Below, piece by piece: positions 44,344-53,175 of a DNA stretch of 64,000 bases (positions are counted from its first letter, which is position 1; every line of letters starts with the position of its first letter). Made by a program: the position numbers and the translations under genes. The notes below the pieces were generated by a model that saw only the letters and a program-made list of their open reading frames with translations, searched no databases and had not been told where the DNA came from. The stretch comes from Gordonia jacobaea. GTDB taxonomy: Bacteria; Actinomycetota; Actinomycetes; Mycobacteriales; Mycobacteriaceae. The DNA is taken from positions 248,001 to 312,000 of the forward strand of contig NZ_LDTZ01000019.1 in NCBI RefSeq assembly GCF_001186365.1. The letters run 5' to 3'.

Positions 44344-44829
44344 ATGAGCACCGAGTCCCTCCCGCCCACCGACCACCCCGCGATCGACTACGCCGAGCTC
44401 GCCGGCGCGGCGCGCGCACTCATCGAGGGCGAATCGGATCGCGTCGCCAATGCGGCCAACCTGTCAGCACTCGTCTATCAGGCGCTGTCACAGGTCAATT
44501 GGGTTGGCTTCTACTTCTTCGACGGCCGCGAGCTGGTGGTCGGCCCGTTCCAGGGAAAACCTGCCTGCGTACGCATCCCGTTGGACCGTGGCGTCTGCGG
44601 GGCGGCGGCAAGAACCCGCACCACGCAACGCGTCGCCGACGTGCATGCCGTCCCCGACCACATCGCCTGTGACGCCGACAGTCGCTCGGAAATCGTTGTG
44701 CCACTGGTGCACCGCGGCGAGCTCATCGGGGTGTTCGACCTCGACAGCCCCGTACCCGACCGCTTCGGAGCCGACGATCAGGCGGGCCTCGAAGCAATCG
44801 CCGAGGCGTTCATCGCGACTCTGGACTAG
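44344..44829 (+). CDS. msrC: Free methionine-(R)-sulfoxide reductase
   Basis: A 161-residue single GAF-domain protein. Cys75 (KPACVRIP), Cys85 (RGVCGAA) and Cys109 (HIACDAD) have the same spacing (10 and 24) as the three catalytic cysteines of the E. coli enzyme. NWVGFYFFDGRELVVGPFQG is also diagnostic. It repairs free oxidised methionine and fits the sulfur and redox neighbourhood. Its 3' end overlaps the converging flavin reductase gene by four bases. Confidence 0.93.
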   Translation: MSTESLPPTDHPAIDYAELAGAARALIEGESDRVANAANLSALVYQALSQVNWVGFYFFDGRELVVGPFQGKPACVRIPLDRGVCGAAARTRTTQRVADVHAVPDHIACDADSRSEIVVPLVHRGELIGVFDLDSPVPDRFGADDQAGLEAIAEAFIATLD

Positions 44830-45344
44830 ACCGCCTGCGCGAGTTTGCCGAATCCACTGCGGTGGAAGATCAACGGGTTTCCGGTCTCCGGATGGTCGAC
44901 GCCGTGCAACTCGAGCAGCACGATGATGTGATCGCCCGCTTCCACCTCGCGGTAGACGGTGCAATCGAAATGCGCGAGTCCCTCATCGAGAGTCACCGCG
45001 CCCTCGTCGGATGCCTTCACCGCGATGCCGTCGAATCGGTGCTCGACCGCTCCGGCGAGTTGTCGACAAGCGGCACCCTGGTGGTCGGCGAGGATTGTGA
45101 CGCCGAGGTGTACTGCGCGTCGAAGATCCGGCCAGGTCTTGGACCCCGAAGCCACCGAGACCGACACGAGCGGCGGGTCGAGACTGACGCTGGTGAACGA
45201 GCTGGCGGCAAGGCCGGTCAACTGGCCGTCGACCTCTGCGGCAACCGCGACGACGCCGGTCGGAAAAATGCCGAACGCCTTGCGTAGACGCGCGGGATCG
45301 AGATCCTGATTGGTCTGTAGCTGGTTGGTGCGCGGTTCGCTCAT
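44826..45344 (-). CDS. Flavin reductase-like domain protein
   Basis: A 172-residue FMN-binding split-barrel protein (DIM6/NTAB type): LRKAFGIFPTGVVAVAAEVDG, GLAASSFTSVSLDPPLVSVSV and HFDCTVYREVEAGDH. Such proteins supply reduced flavin to two-component monooxygenases. The ATG at 45344 overlaps the stop of the NADPH:FMN reductase gene (ATGA). It is last in an operon led by an SsuD-like monooxygenase. Confidence 0.88.
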   Translation of the reverse strand: MSEPRTNQLQTNQDLDPARLRKAFGIFPTGVVAVAAEVDGQLTGLAASSFTSVSLDPPLVSVSVASGSKTWPDLRRAVHLGVTILADHQGAACRQLAGAVEHRFDGIAVKASDEGAVTLDEGLAHFDCTVYREVEAGDHIIVLLELHGVDHPETGNPLIFHRSGFGKLAQAV

Positions 45345-45838
45345 GAGCCTGCCTTCAGCAATGTGGTGACGATCGGCTTTGTCGCAGTGAGCCATTCGGC
45401 GTATGCGGCAGGGTCGTCGTATGCGGAATCGATGACGTAGAGACCACGTCCCGGCACCGTGCCACCGATCTCGGTGAGCACGGGACGCAAGGTGAGTTCC
45501 GGCGCGAGCGAATGTGCGGGGCTACCGCCGAGCATCAACGGAATCGCGATCCCGGAGAGCCCTGTCCCGCCCGCGAAGCGGTCGAGAAACAGTTTCAGCA
45601 GGCCGGTATATGCGGCTTTGTATGTGGGACTGGCGAATACGACGAGATCAGCCTGGCCGACCTGTGTCACGAGATCGTTGACGTGCTCGTCGCTCCAGTC
45701 AAGGATCGTCGAGCCGAGTGTTGCAAGGTCGACGATCAGATCGGGTTCAGAGCCCGACAGCTCCGCAGCCAAATATGTTGCGGCACCGAGTGTTCTGCTG
45801 CCTGGTTTCGGGTTGCCGACGACGACAGCAGTCGTCAC
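45341..45838 (-). CDS. NADPH-dependent FMN reductase (MsuE/SsuE-like)
   Basis: A 165-residue flavodoxin-fold reductase: VVVGNPKPGSRT binds the FMN phosphate, and VVFASPTYKAAYTGLLKLFLD is the family signature. It reduces FMN for the SsuD-like enzyme. The GTG at 45838 overlaps the TGA of the monooxygenase gene (GTGA), so translation is coupled. The operon thus carries two different kinds of flavin reductase. Confidence 0.88.
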   Translation of the reverse strand: MTTAVVVGNPKPGSRTLGAATYLAAELSGSEPDLIVDLATLGSTILDWSDEHVNDLVTQVGQADLVVFASPTYKAAYTGLLKLFLDRFAGGTGLSGIAIPLMLGGSPAHSLAPELTLRPVLTEIGGTVPGRGLYVIDSAYDDPAAYAEWLTATKPIVTTLLKAGS

Positions 45839-47001
45839 GATGCCGACACCCGCTTGAGCGGTGCCTGCGCTCCGAACGGAACCGAGGCACTGACCGCGAC
45901 AGGAGCGGGGTGCTCCCATAGTCCTCGACGGGTGAGTTCGGGAAGTACACCCTCGCCGAACCAGTACGACTCCTCGAGATGCGGGTAGCCCGACAGCACG
46001 AACTCGTCGATCCCGACCTCGTGATACGCCTCGATCAGATCGGCGATCTCGGTGAAGGAGCCGACCATCGCGGTTCCGGCACCGCCGCGCACCAGGCCGA
46101 CGCCAGCCCAGAGGTTCGGGTAGATCTCCAGCCCGTCTTTGGACCCCTTGTTCAGCGCGAGCATGCGCTGCTGCCCTTCCGACGCCGAGCGCCTCAGCCC
46201 CGCCTGGATGCGCGCGATGTCGTCTTCGGAGATGTTGGCCAGCAGGCGATCCGCTTCGGCCCACGCGGCTTCGGAGGTGTCGCGCGCAATGGTGTGCAAC
46301 CGGATTCCGTACTTCAGTTCGCGACCCTGCTCCTCCGCGGCTGCACGGACGCGAGAAATCTTCTCCGCCACTGCCTCTGGCGGCTCGCCCCAGGTGAGAT
46401 AGACGTCGGCATGCTTCGCCGACACCGCGATTCCTTCGGGCGACGAGCCGCCGAAGTAGATCTGCGGCAACGGATCCGGGATCTGGTGCAACACCGCGTT
46501 TTCGACGGAGAGGTATTGGCCGTCGAAGTTCACCGTGTCGCCGGTCCAGAGCCGTCGCACGATCTCCAGGAACTCGTCGGCCCTGGCGTAGCGCTGCTTC
46601 TTGTCGAGGAAGTCGCCGAACATCCGCTGCTCGGCGTCCTCGCCACCGGTGACCACGTTGAGCAGGAGTCGACCACCGGAGAGATTCTGGAACGTCCCGG
46701 CCATCTGCGCGGCCAGGAACGGCGCGGTCATCCCCGGGCGGAACGCCACGAGGAACTTCAGACGCTCCGAGAGGCTGCTGATCATGGCCGTGCTGACCCA
46801 CGCGTCCTCGCACCAGGCACCCGTCGGAGTGAGCGCGGCCTCGAAGCCGAGCTGCTCCGCGCTGCGCGCGATCTGTCCCAGATACTGCACCGACGCCGGT
46901 CGACCCGCGGCTTCGGCAGCGACGCCGTGACCACCTCCGACGACGTTGCGGCTGTCACCACCGTTGGTGGGCAGGAACCAGTGGAACTTCAGGGAGCTCA
47001 C
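45835..47001 (-). CDS. ssuD: Alkanesulfonate monooxygenase-like LLM enzyme
   Basis: A 388-residue FMNH2-dependent monooxygenase. The opening SSLKFHWFLPTNGGDSR, the AFRPGMTAPFLAAQMAGTF core and LNVVTGGEDAEQRMFGD closely match SsuD-type enzymes, which release sulfite from organosulfonates. The GTG at 47001 gives the family-typical amino end and has AGAGAGG upstream. No sulfonate ABC importer is in the window. A short upstream frame ends on this start codon. Confidence 0.85.
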   Translation of the reverse strand: MSSLKFHWFLPTNGGDSRNVVGGGHGVAAEAAGRPASVQYLGQIARSAEQLGFEAALTPTGAWCEDAWVSTAMISSLSERLKFLVAFRPGMTAPFLAAQMAGTFQNLSGGRLLLNVVTGGEDAEQRMFGDFLDKKQRYARADEFLEIVRRLWTGDTVNFDGQYLSVENAVLHQIPDPLPQIYFGGSSPEGIAVSAKHADVYLTWGEPPEAVAEKISRVRAAAEEQGRELKYGIRLHTIARDTSEAAWAEADRLLANISEDDIARIQAGLRRSASEGQQRMLALNKGSKDGLEIYPNLWAGVGLVRGGAGTAMVGSFTEIADLIEAYHEVGIDEFVLSGYPHLEESYWFGEGVLPELTRRGLWEHPAPVAVSASVPFGAQAPLKRVSAS

Positions 47002-47054
47002 GTAAAGCCTCTCTCCTCGATCGACGCATCTCGTCGCTCGACACATCCAGGCAT
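46998..47054 (-). CDS. Possible 18-codon upstream ORF of ssuD-like gene
   Basis: An ATG at 47054 opens MPGCVERRDASIEERGFT, whose TGA overlaps the GTG start of the monooxygenase gene (GTGA). It contains one cysteine. Sulfur-related operons in this phylum often have short cysteine-containing leader ORFs, but this one lacks a clear ribosome binding site or cysteine run, so support is slight. Confidence 0.2.
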   Translation of the reverse strand: MPGCVERRDASIEERGFT

Positions 47055-47219
47055 CGAGCGCCATCAGGTGGCGCGCCGTAGGCGCAACTACACCAGTTCA
47101 GTCGAGGTCGGACCGATTTCCAAGGGTTGCGTTCTCACTGATTACTAGATTTGCCACCTACTGACGACGGCCGGTGAGTCCGGCCCGACGAGGTCTCGCC
47201 GTCCTTGGTTCGGCAACGA

Positions 47220-48032
47220 TCAACAGGTCCCGTCGCCGCGCTTGGATCGTGGTCCGCTCGAGAAGCTGCCGTGACGTCCCGCGCCGCCCGCGAAGCGTGC
47301 AGCACCGGCGACGCCCTCGCGTTCGACGATGGGGACGCCGGCCGCCCCCTCGGCGCGGAGCGCGTCGCCGAGGGGGAGGTCGAGTCCCGCGTAGACCGAT
47401 GCACGGTCGGTGAGCACGCATTCGAACGGGAACTGCGCGATCTGATGCGCGAGTTCCCGCGCAGCGTCCAGCGACTCGCCATGCGGCACAACTCGATTGG
47501 CCAACCCGATCGCCAAGGCTTCTTCGGCGTCGACCGGCCTCCCGGTGAGGATGAGGTCGAGCGCCCTGCCGAGGCCAACGATGCGCGGTAGGCGGACCGT
47601 GCCGCCATCGATCAGCGGCACGCCCCACCGTCTGCAGAACACGCCGAGCGTCGCGTCCTCTTCGACCACACGGAGATCGGCGAGCAGCGCCAACTCCAAC
47701 CCGCCGGCCACCGCGTATCCGCTGACCGCCGCGATCACCGGTTTGGACAAGGGGATGCGGGTCGGCCCCATCGGACCGTCTCCCCCGCCGTCGGTGTCGA
47801 GGTCGTTGCGGCGCGAAGGATCGCCGACCGACGTGAGATCGGCTCCGGCGCAAAATGTTCCGCCCGCCCCGGCGAGGACCGCAACCTTGACGTCCGGATC
47901 GTCGTCGAATCGGTGAAAGGCCGCTCGCAGGGCGCGCGCAGTCGGCCCGTCGACGCTGTTGCGTACTTCGGGCCGGTTGAGCGTGATGGTGACGACCGGC
48001 CCGTCGACCTCGTAGAGCACCGGCCCGGGCAT
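47220..48032 (-). CDS. Enoyl-CoA hydratase/isomerase-family protein
   Basis: A 270-residue crotonase-fold protein. VTITLNRPEVRNSVDG, the oxyanion-hole segment GAGGTFCAGADLTSVGD and KPVIAAVSGYAVAGGLELALLADL are clear. DATLGVFCRRWGVPLIDGG follows, with no obvious glutamate pair of a true hydratase there, so it may be an isomerase or hydrolase member. The ATG at 48032 lies two bases after the metallopeptidase stop. The C-terminal tail is glycine- and arginine-rich. Confidence 0.85.
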   Translation of the reverse strand: MPGPVLYEVDGPVVTITLNRPEVRNSVDGPTARALRAAFHRFDDDPDVKVAVLAGAGGTFCAGADLTSVGDPSRRNDLDTDGGGDGPMGPTRIPLSKPVIAAVSGYAVAGGLELALLADLRVVEEDATLGVFCRRWGVPLIDGGTVRLPRIVGLGRALDLILTGRPVDAEEALAIGLANRVVPHGESLDAARELAHQIAQFPFECVLTDRASVYAGLDLPLGDALRAEGAAGVPIVEREGVAGAARFAGGAGRHGSFSSGPRSKRGDGTC

Positions 48033-48034
48033 GA

Positions 48035-49063
48035 CTACTGCGCGACCACCGCACGGTCGTCGGAGGTGATGAGTTCGTGGATGAACTCCATCTTTTCGAG
48101 CACCTTCGGCGGCAGCACGAACGGGTACAGGTCCTGATGCCCCATCGACCGATTGATCTGGTTGAGCGCCCAGGTCAACGGCAACCACCAGTCGATGATC
48201 CGCTCGAACCCGACCTTGCCCGGCAGGTCTGCCTCCAACGTCGCACCCGCGGGTGCCAGCGCGAAAGCGGCTGCGGTGTCGAGGGTGTCGCGGATGTGCA
48301 GGTAGTGAGCGAACGTCTCCGCCCAGTCCTCGAACGGATGCATCGTCGCGTACGACGAGACGTAGTCCTGTTCCCAGTTCTCCGGCGGGCCGTCGTTGTA
48401 GTGACGATCGATCGCGTCCTGGTAGCTCGTATTGGGGTCACCGAAAAGCTCGGTGTAGCGCGCGAGGTTCGGGCCATCGCCAACCAGAACCATCTGATAG
48501 AAATGCCCGATCTCGTGACGGAAGTGACCGATCAACGTGCGGTACGGCTCGTCCATCGAGACGCGCAGGCGCTCGCGGTGCACGTCATCGCCCTCGGCGA
48601 GGTCGAGCGTGATCACGCCGTCAGCGTGGCCGGTGGTGACCGGCTGATCGCGGCTCGACAGCAGGTCGAATGCGAGCCCGGTCTCCGGGTCGGTGTCTTT
48701 GCCGAAGATCGGGAGCTTGAGCTCGTCGAGTTCGTAGATGACCCGACGTTTCGCGCCTTCGGACTCGGCGAAGGCGGCCATCGCCTGCTCGTCGGAATCC
48801 GACGGCCTGGTGCGCGTCAAGCGGCACGATTCACAGAGCGCCGGCAGCTCCGGACCCTCCTCGACCATCCAGTTGCACGCGGCGGTCAAGTTGTCGGCAC
48901 AGCGCACGATGGTCGCGCCCTCGACGGAGCCCTTCTCGTCGTCGTCGAGTACCTGGATCGTGTGGCTGGGCAGGTGGAACCCCAGGTTGCGCCCACAATT
49001 GAGACAGACAGTGTTCTCGAAGGACAACTGCTGTCCACAGTTGGAACAATGGAAATCGCGCAT
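48035..49063 (-). CDS. Zinc-ribbon metallopeptidase-like protein (Peptidase_Mx type)
   Basis: A 342-residue protein with an amino-terminal zinc ribbon (CSNCGQ, then CLNCGRNLG), a second cysteine pair (CESCR) and a zincin motif GHFRHEIGHFYQ near the middle. Conserved tryptophans and HPFEDWAETFAHYLH follow. This matches the putative zinc-binding metallopeptidase family, whose substrates are unknown. It is co-transcribed with the enoyl-CoA hydratase gene, two bases apart. A 7-bp inverted repeat lies upstream at 49110-49133. Confidence 0.8.
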   Translation of the reverse strand: MRDFHCSNCGQQLSFENTVCLNCGRNLGFHLPSHTIQVLDDDEKGSVEGATIVRCADNLTAACNWMVEEGPELPALCESCRLTRTRPSDSDEQAMAAFAESEGAKRRVIYELDELKLPIFGKDTDPETGLAFDLLSSRDQPVTTGHADGVITLDLAEGDDVHRERLRVSMDEPYRTLIGHFRHEIGHFYQMVLVGDGPNLARYTELFGDPNTSYQDAIDRHYNDGPPENWEQDYVSSYATMHPFEDWAETFAHYLHIRDTLDTAAAFALAPAGATLEADLPGKVGFERIIDWWLPLTWALNQINRSMGHQDLYPFVLPPKVLEKMEFIHELITSDDRAVVAQ

Positions 49064-49109
49064 CTACTCACTCTTTTCGTTCGTCAGTCCGGACGTAACC
49101 CGGTGGTGA

Positions 49110-49133
49110 ACTCTGAGCCGTTTACGTCTCAGA
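49110..49133. promoter_or_regulatory. CTCTGAG-N10-CTCAGAG inverted repeat
   Basis: Perfect seven-base arms with a ten-base centre lie 47 bases upstream of the metallopeptidase start. The position and symmetry suit an operator; a hairpin in RNA is also possible. Confidence 0.35.
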
Positions 49134-49250
49134 GCTGTGCATCGTGATGGAGGTCGGAGCCGCGCAGCCTTCTGCACGCGTTCGTGACCAGTGTCACCCT
49201 GTTCTCGCAGTACATTCGTCGAATTCGATGGTGTTCAGGTTCCAGTTCGG

Positions 49251-50087
49251 TCATATCTCCGCTGGACGCGCAGGGTCGGCCGACCATTGCGACCACGAGC
49301 CGGGAAACAGAGTCCCCGACAATCCGGCGATCTCCAGCGCTGCGATCTCGTGTGCGGCATTCACGCCCGAACCGCAGTAGGCGACGACCGGTGTCCCGTC
49401 CGTGACGCCGGCCTGCGCAAACCGCTCACGCAGTTCCGACGCGGCGCGGAAGCGTCCGGACTCGTCGACGTTCTCGCTGGTGGGGACGCTGATCGCGCCT
49501 GGAATGTGCCCCGCTCTTGGGTCGATAGGTTCGACTTCACCGCGATAGCGTTCGGCCGCCCGCGCGTCGACGAGGACTGTCTTTGAGTGATCGGAACCGA
49601 GCGCCGCGACGTCGTCGATGGTGGCGGTCGGCAGTGATCCCGCCCGTAGTGTGACGCTTCCTGGCCGGACGGGGGTGTCGCCGGTCGACAAACGCATGCC
49701 GGAATCGCGCCATGCCGTGAGACCGCCGTCGAGAAGGCGAACGTCGCGGTGGCCGCCCCACCGGAGGAGCCACCACGCGCGGGCGGCGGCGAGGTTGCCG
49801 TTGTCGTCGTAGACCACGACGGGTGAGGTGTCGTCGATGCCCCACAACCGCGCGGCCTCGGTCAGCGCATCGATCTCGGGTAGCGGATGCCGCCCGGCCT
49901 CGGGCGAAGGCGGTCCGGCTAGTTGAGAGTCGAGGTCCACATACACCGCGCCCGGAATGTGTCCGGTGCGGTAGCGCGCATGACCGTCGTCGTCGCCGAG
50001 TTGCCACCGGACGTCGAGCACGACCGGCGGGGTGTCGGAGAGCATGGCGTCGGCAAGCTGCGCGACGTCGATCAGCACGGATGACAC
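49251..50087 (-). CDS. Two-domain rhodanese-type sulfurtransferase
   Basis: A 278-residue thiosulfate/3-mercaptopyruvate sulfurtransferase. The first rhodanese domain (about 1-130) is inactive, with VVYDDNGNLAAARAWWLL at the site. The second holds the active cysteine in VVAYCGSGVNAAH. RYRTGHIPGAVYVDLD and GHIPGAISVPTSENVD are the domain signatures. The GTG at 50087 has GAGAGGTG upstream. Confidence 0.9.
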   Translation of the reverse strand: MSSVLIDVAQLADAMLSDTPPVVLDVRWQLGDDDGHARYRTGHIPGAVYVDLDSQLAGPPSPEAGRHPLPEIDALTEAARLWGIDDTSPVVVYDDNGNLAAARAWWLLRWGGHRDVRLLDGGLTAWRDSGMRLSTGDTPVRPGSVTLRAGSLPTATIDDVAALGSDHSKTVLVDARAAERYRGEVEPIDPRAGHIPGAISVPTSENVDESGRFRAASELRERFAQAGVTDGTPVVAYCGSGVNAAHEIAALEIAGLSGTLFPGSWSQWSADPARPAEI

Positions 50088-50271
50088 ACGGCACCTCTCT
50101 GGGAACAACGATCAGGGCACACAACAACAGGGACTGTCATGGCGGAGGTGGACTCATGGCGACCCGCGCATACCAATCGTGCCCTGTCGACGCCCGTACT
50201 CGCCACCACCGCCCACCACCCGTGTGTCGAGTACGGCCCGCAGGCCCGCCCGACTCCGTAGGATCGTCGCC

Positions 50272-50565
50272 ATGAGGCAGGCAGACGGCACATACTTCGT
50301 GACGGCCGAAGAACTGGCCGCGTTCTACGACTCAGGCCAGAAGTACTGGTACATGCGTGACGACGGGTCGACGGACCTGTACTCCGACGAATTGATCATC
50401 ACGCACGGCTGGCCGATCTATCTGATGGATCGCGACGAGAAGTGGTTCGCCAAGTGGGACGGCAATTACGAGAAGGCCGTCGAGGACGAGCTCAATCCGC
50501 ATCTCCTCAAGAACTTCGAAGAGCTGATCACCGAGGGCGACTGGCCCAAGGATCACAACGAGTGA
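50272..50565 (+). CDS. Conserved-looking acidic small protein
   Basis: A 97-residue protein rich in Asp, Glu, Tyr and Trp (YWYMRDDGSTDLYSDE, KWFAKWDGNYEKAVEDE), with no signal peptide or membrane segment. I do not recognise a family. The ATG at 50272 is the start that removes a basic, low-quality upstream stretch; AGGAT lies upstream. It is a stand-alone gene between a divergent rhodanese gene and a converging CoA-transferase gene. Confidence 0.6.
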   Translation: MRQADGTYFVTAEELAAFYDSGQKYWYMRDDGSTDLYSDELIITHGWPIYLMDRDEKWFAKWDGNYEKAVEDELNPHLLKNFEELITEGDWPKDHNE

Positions 50566-50587
50566 CCTCGGCCCTCGTTGTCGGCGC

Positions 50588-51739
50588 CTAGTTGTTGTCG
50601 GCGCCTAGTTCCGGAGGTCCGCTGCGATAGGTGACCGGCGTACCCGACATTCGTATCGGGTTCGCGGTCGTCACGATCGCGCTGTCCGGGGTGGAGGCGC
50701 GCACGTCGATGCCGAGTTCGTCGGCGAAGTCAAAGGCCTCGGCTACCGAGTTGATCGGTCCCGCAGGCACTCCCGCCGCCGTGAAGTCGGCATACCAGTG
50801 ATCGGCGTCCTTGGTGACGAGCACGGTGGTGATCTCGTCGATCAACTCGTCGCGATGGGCGACCCGCGCCGAGTTCGACGTAAAGCGTTCGTCTGCAGCC
50901 AGTTCCGGGCGACCCAGCACCGCGACAGCTTTCTCGAACTGGCCGTTGTTGCCGACCGCCAACGCGATTGGACGGGTTGCCGTCGAGAACACCTGGTAGG
51001 GAGTGATACTCGGATGGCGGTTGCCCATTGGCGCAGGGACCACACCTGCGTTGAGAAACCCCGACGCCTGGTTGACCAACGACGACAACGACGCCGAGAA
51101 CAGGTCGACGTCGACACGTTGCCCCTGGCCGGTCCGGTCGCGATGGCGGAGTGCGGCAAGGATTCCCAGGCCCGCGTGCAGACCCGCGAGTACGTCGACG
51201 ACGGCGACTCCTACCTTCACCGGCTCGTCGGGTCCCGATCCGGTGACACTCATCAATCCGCCGACCGCCTGAACGAGCAGGTCGTATCCGGGCAGTGCCG
51301 CGCCTCCGTCACGACCGAATCCGGTGATCGAGCAGTACACAAGATCTGGTTTTTCCGAACGTAATTGGTCGTATCCGAGACCGAGGCGTTCCATCGTCCC
51401 GGCCCGGAAGTTCTCGATCACGACGTCGGCCTGCAGCGCGATCTCGCGCGCACGGGCCAGATCGTCCGGATCGCGTAGGTCGAGCGTCACCGACTTCTTG
51501 TTGCGGTTGACGGACGCGAAATAGGTTGCGATGCCGTCAGCGGTGAATGGCGGACCCCACGTTCTCGTGTCGTCGCCCGCCCCCGGACGTTCGATCTTGA
51601 CGACGTCGGCGCCGAGATCTGCGAGCATCATCGTCGCGTATGGCCCGGCAAGCACGCGGGTGAAGTCGGCGACAACGAGACCGTCGAGAGCTCCTGGCGC
51701 CCAATCGTTCTCGGGTGATGAGCTTTCAGTAATTGACAA
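50588..51739 (-). CDS. Family III CoA-transferase (CaiB/BaiF)
   Basis: A 383-residue enzyme. GLVVADFTRVLAGPYATMMLADLGADVVKIE split over the first fold units, NRNKKSVTLDL, and the catalytic aspartate in LPGYDLLVQAVGG are standard. GVPAGPINSVAEAF closes the fold. The TTG at 51739 is preferred because AAGGAGGG precedes it by seven bases; it overlaps the SDR gene by 14 bases. It is third in a marR-SDR-CoA-transferase operon and would activate a carboxylic acid as its CoA ester. Confidence 0.88.
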   Translation of the reverse strand: MSITESSSPENDWAPGALDGLVVADFTRVLAGPYATMMLADLGADVVKIERPGAGDDTRTWGPPFTADGIATYFASVNRNKKSVTLDLRDPDDLARAREIALQADVVIENFRAGTMERLGLGYDQLRSEKPDLVYCSITGFGRDGGAALPGYDLLVQAVGGLMSVTGSGPDEPVKVGVAVVDVLAGLHAGLGILAALRHRDRTGQGQRVDVDLFSASLSSLVNQASGFLNAGVVPAPMGNRHPSITPYQVFSTATRPIALAVGNNGQFEKAVAVLGRPELAADERFTSNSARVAHRDELIDEITTVLVTKDADHWYADFTAAGVPAGPINSVAEAFDFADELGIDVRASTPDSAIVTTANPIRMSGTPVTYRSGPPELGADNN

Positions 51740-52601
51740 CGCGACCCTCCTTGGGAGCTCGGTACATACGCCACAACGTGCGAGGGACCTCGTGCAACGG
51801 CAGCCGGACCGGCCAATCGCGCGACCGAAGATACGCCTCCGTGCCGCCGTCGACCGTGACCACCGATCCCGACATGAAGTCGGCATCCGACGACAGCATG
51901 AGCATGACCCATGCAGCGAGCTGCTCCGGCGTGCCGTACTCGCGCAACGGAACCGGGAAGGCCCGGACGTTCTTACCCGACGCCCCTTCGAGCTGCGCCT
52001 GCAGCAGCGGGGTCATCACCGGCCCAGGAGCGATCACGTTCAGCCGGATACCCGCACCTGCCCAGTCGAGATCGGTACCGTGCACGCGACACCATTGGGT
52101 CACAGCGAGTTTCGACGCCGCGTAGGCGACCGGCCCCGACAGCACCTTACCGCGGCGTCGAATGATCGTGGCCGCCGAAGCCGCATCGCCCTTCATCAGT
52201 TTCCGCACCGCGGACTTCGGCACGAACGGCGTCGACGTCGTCGAATTGGAGCCGAAGACAACCACTTTCGCCTTGTTCGACGCTGCGAGCGCGTCGCGCA
52301 GTCCGGCGAGCAGTTCTGTGACACCGAAGGTGTTGACCTCGACAATCGCGCGTTCTGCACCCGCCTTGGGCCCGACTCCCGCGGCCAGCACGGCGCCGTC
52401 GAGTACACCGTCACAAAGCGCGAGAATGGCTGCGATCGCGTCGCGTCGACCGTCGGGCGTCGCGAGATCGGCGATGATGTCGGCATCTCGTTGGTCGACG
52501 CCGATGACGGTGTGACCTTGTGTCCGAAGGGATTCCGCCACTGCTGAACCCATTCCGGAGGCGGCTCCGGTGACCACGTAGCGACGCGGAGCGTCGGCCA
52601 T
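51726..52601 (-). CDS. Short-chain dehydrogenase/reductase
   Basis: A 291-residue SDR with VTGAASGMG (residues about 10-18), a shortened LAAGVG in place of NNAG, the catalytic YAASK, and GPVMTPL plus a terminal SGSVVTVDGG. The C-terminal 30 residues (RLPLHEVPRTLWRMYRAPK) extend beyond the usual SDR end. It starts eight bases after the MarR gene. A steroid- or alicyclic-type substrate is plausible given the CoA-transferase partner, but unproven. Confidence 0.87.
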   Translation of the reverse strand: MADAPRRYVVTGAASGMGSAVAESLRTQGHTVIGVDQRDADIIADLATPDGRRDAIAAILALCDGVLDGAVLAAGVGPKAGAERAIVEVNTFGVTELLAGLRDALAASNKAKVVVFGSNSTTSTPFVPKSAVRKLMKGDAASAATIIRRRGKVLSGPVAYAASKLAVTQWCRVHGTDLDWAGAGIRLNVIAPGPVMTPLLQAQLEGASGKNVRAFPVPLREYGTPEQLAAWVMLMLSSDADFMSGSVVTVDGGTEAYLRSRDWPVRLPLHEVPRTLWRMYRAPKEGRVVNY

Positions 52602-52609
52602 CGTGCCTC

Positions 52610-53116
52610 CTATCCGTGTCGCCGCCGGTTGCGGTCGTCGTCGGCCAGCGTACGGTCATACGCGTTGTTGAACGCGTGGAGTTGGCGAAACAACGCCTCC
52701 GGAGATCCTGGCCCCATGTCGGAGAGCACACGCTCGAGGCGTCGCGCGCGCAGCAGGCCGTCGTGCTCGAAAGCGTCGAGACCCGCTCTGGTCGGCCTGA
52801 CCTGCTTGCTGATCGATCCCGCGACGTCGAAGCGCTCGAGATAGCCGTGCTTGATCGCCGCGTTCACCTGTCGGTTGACGGTCGACTGCTCCAGTTGCAT
52901 CGCGTCGGTCAACTGTCGGAGCGTGCGAGGTTTGCCGTCGGACAGTATCCACAGCAGGTTGAAAGCGGAGACCTCGAGGATCGAGTCGGGATCGACGTGC
53001 GAGCGACGACGGGTCATGCGGAGGAATTCCTCGGCGAGATCGCGATAGAGCGGCGACGGCCAGGGTGCGTAATCATCGCTCGAGTCGTCGGCGCCGCTTA
53101 CGCGTTCCCTCGTCAC
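52610..53116 (-). CDS. MarR-family transcriptional regulator
   Basis: A 168-residue regulator from the GTG at 53116 (AAGGGA upstream; a TTG at 53137 is in frame). The winged helix spans about 50-110: LRQLTDAMQLEQSTVNRQVNAAIKHG split over helices 3-4, with a QVRPTRAG wing. It is the first gene of its operon and is divergent from the MFS exporter. CATATG-based palindromes in between should be its operators. Confidence 0.85.
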   Translation of the reverse strand: MTRERVSGADDSSDDYAPWPSPLYRDLAEEFLRMTRRRSHVDPDSILEVSAFNLLWILSDGKPRTLRQLTDAMQLEQSTVNRQVNAAIKHGYLERFDVAGSISKQVRPTRAGLDAFEHDGLLRARRLERVLSDMGPGSPEALFRQLHAFNNAYDRTLADDDRNRRRHG

Positions 53117-53175
53117 ACGAATTCCCTTCGCCCTCAACGCTGTCCACTATGTCCGAAATATCCTAAGGGATTAGG

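Noticed and set aside
47002..47160. SAM-type riboswitch before the sulfonate operon
   Set aside because: No SAM-II, SAM-IV or S-box core was recognisable; only a weak leader ORF remains.
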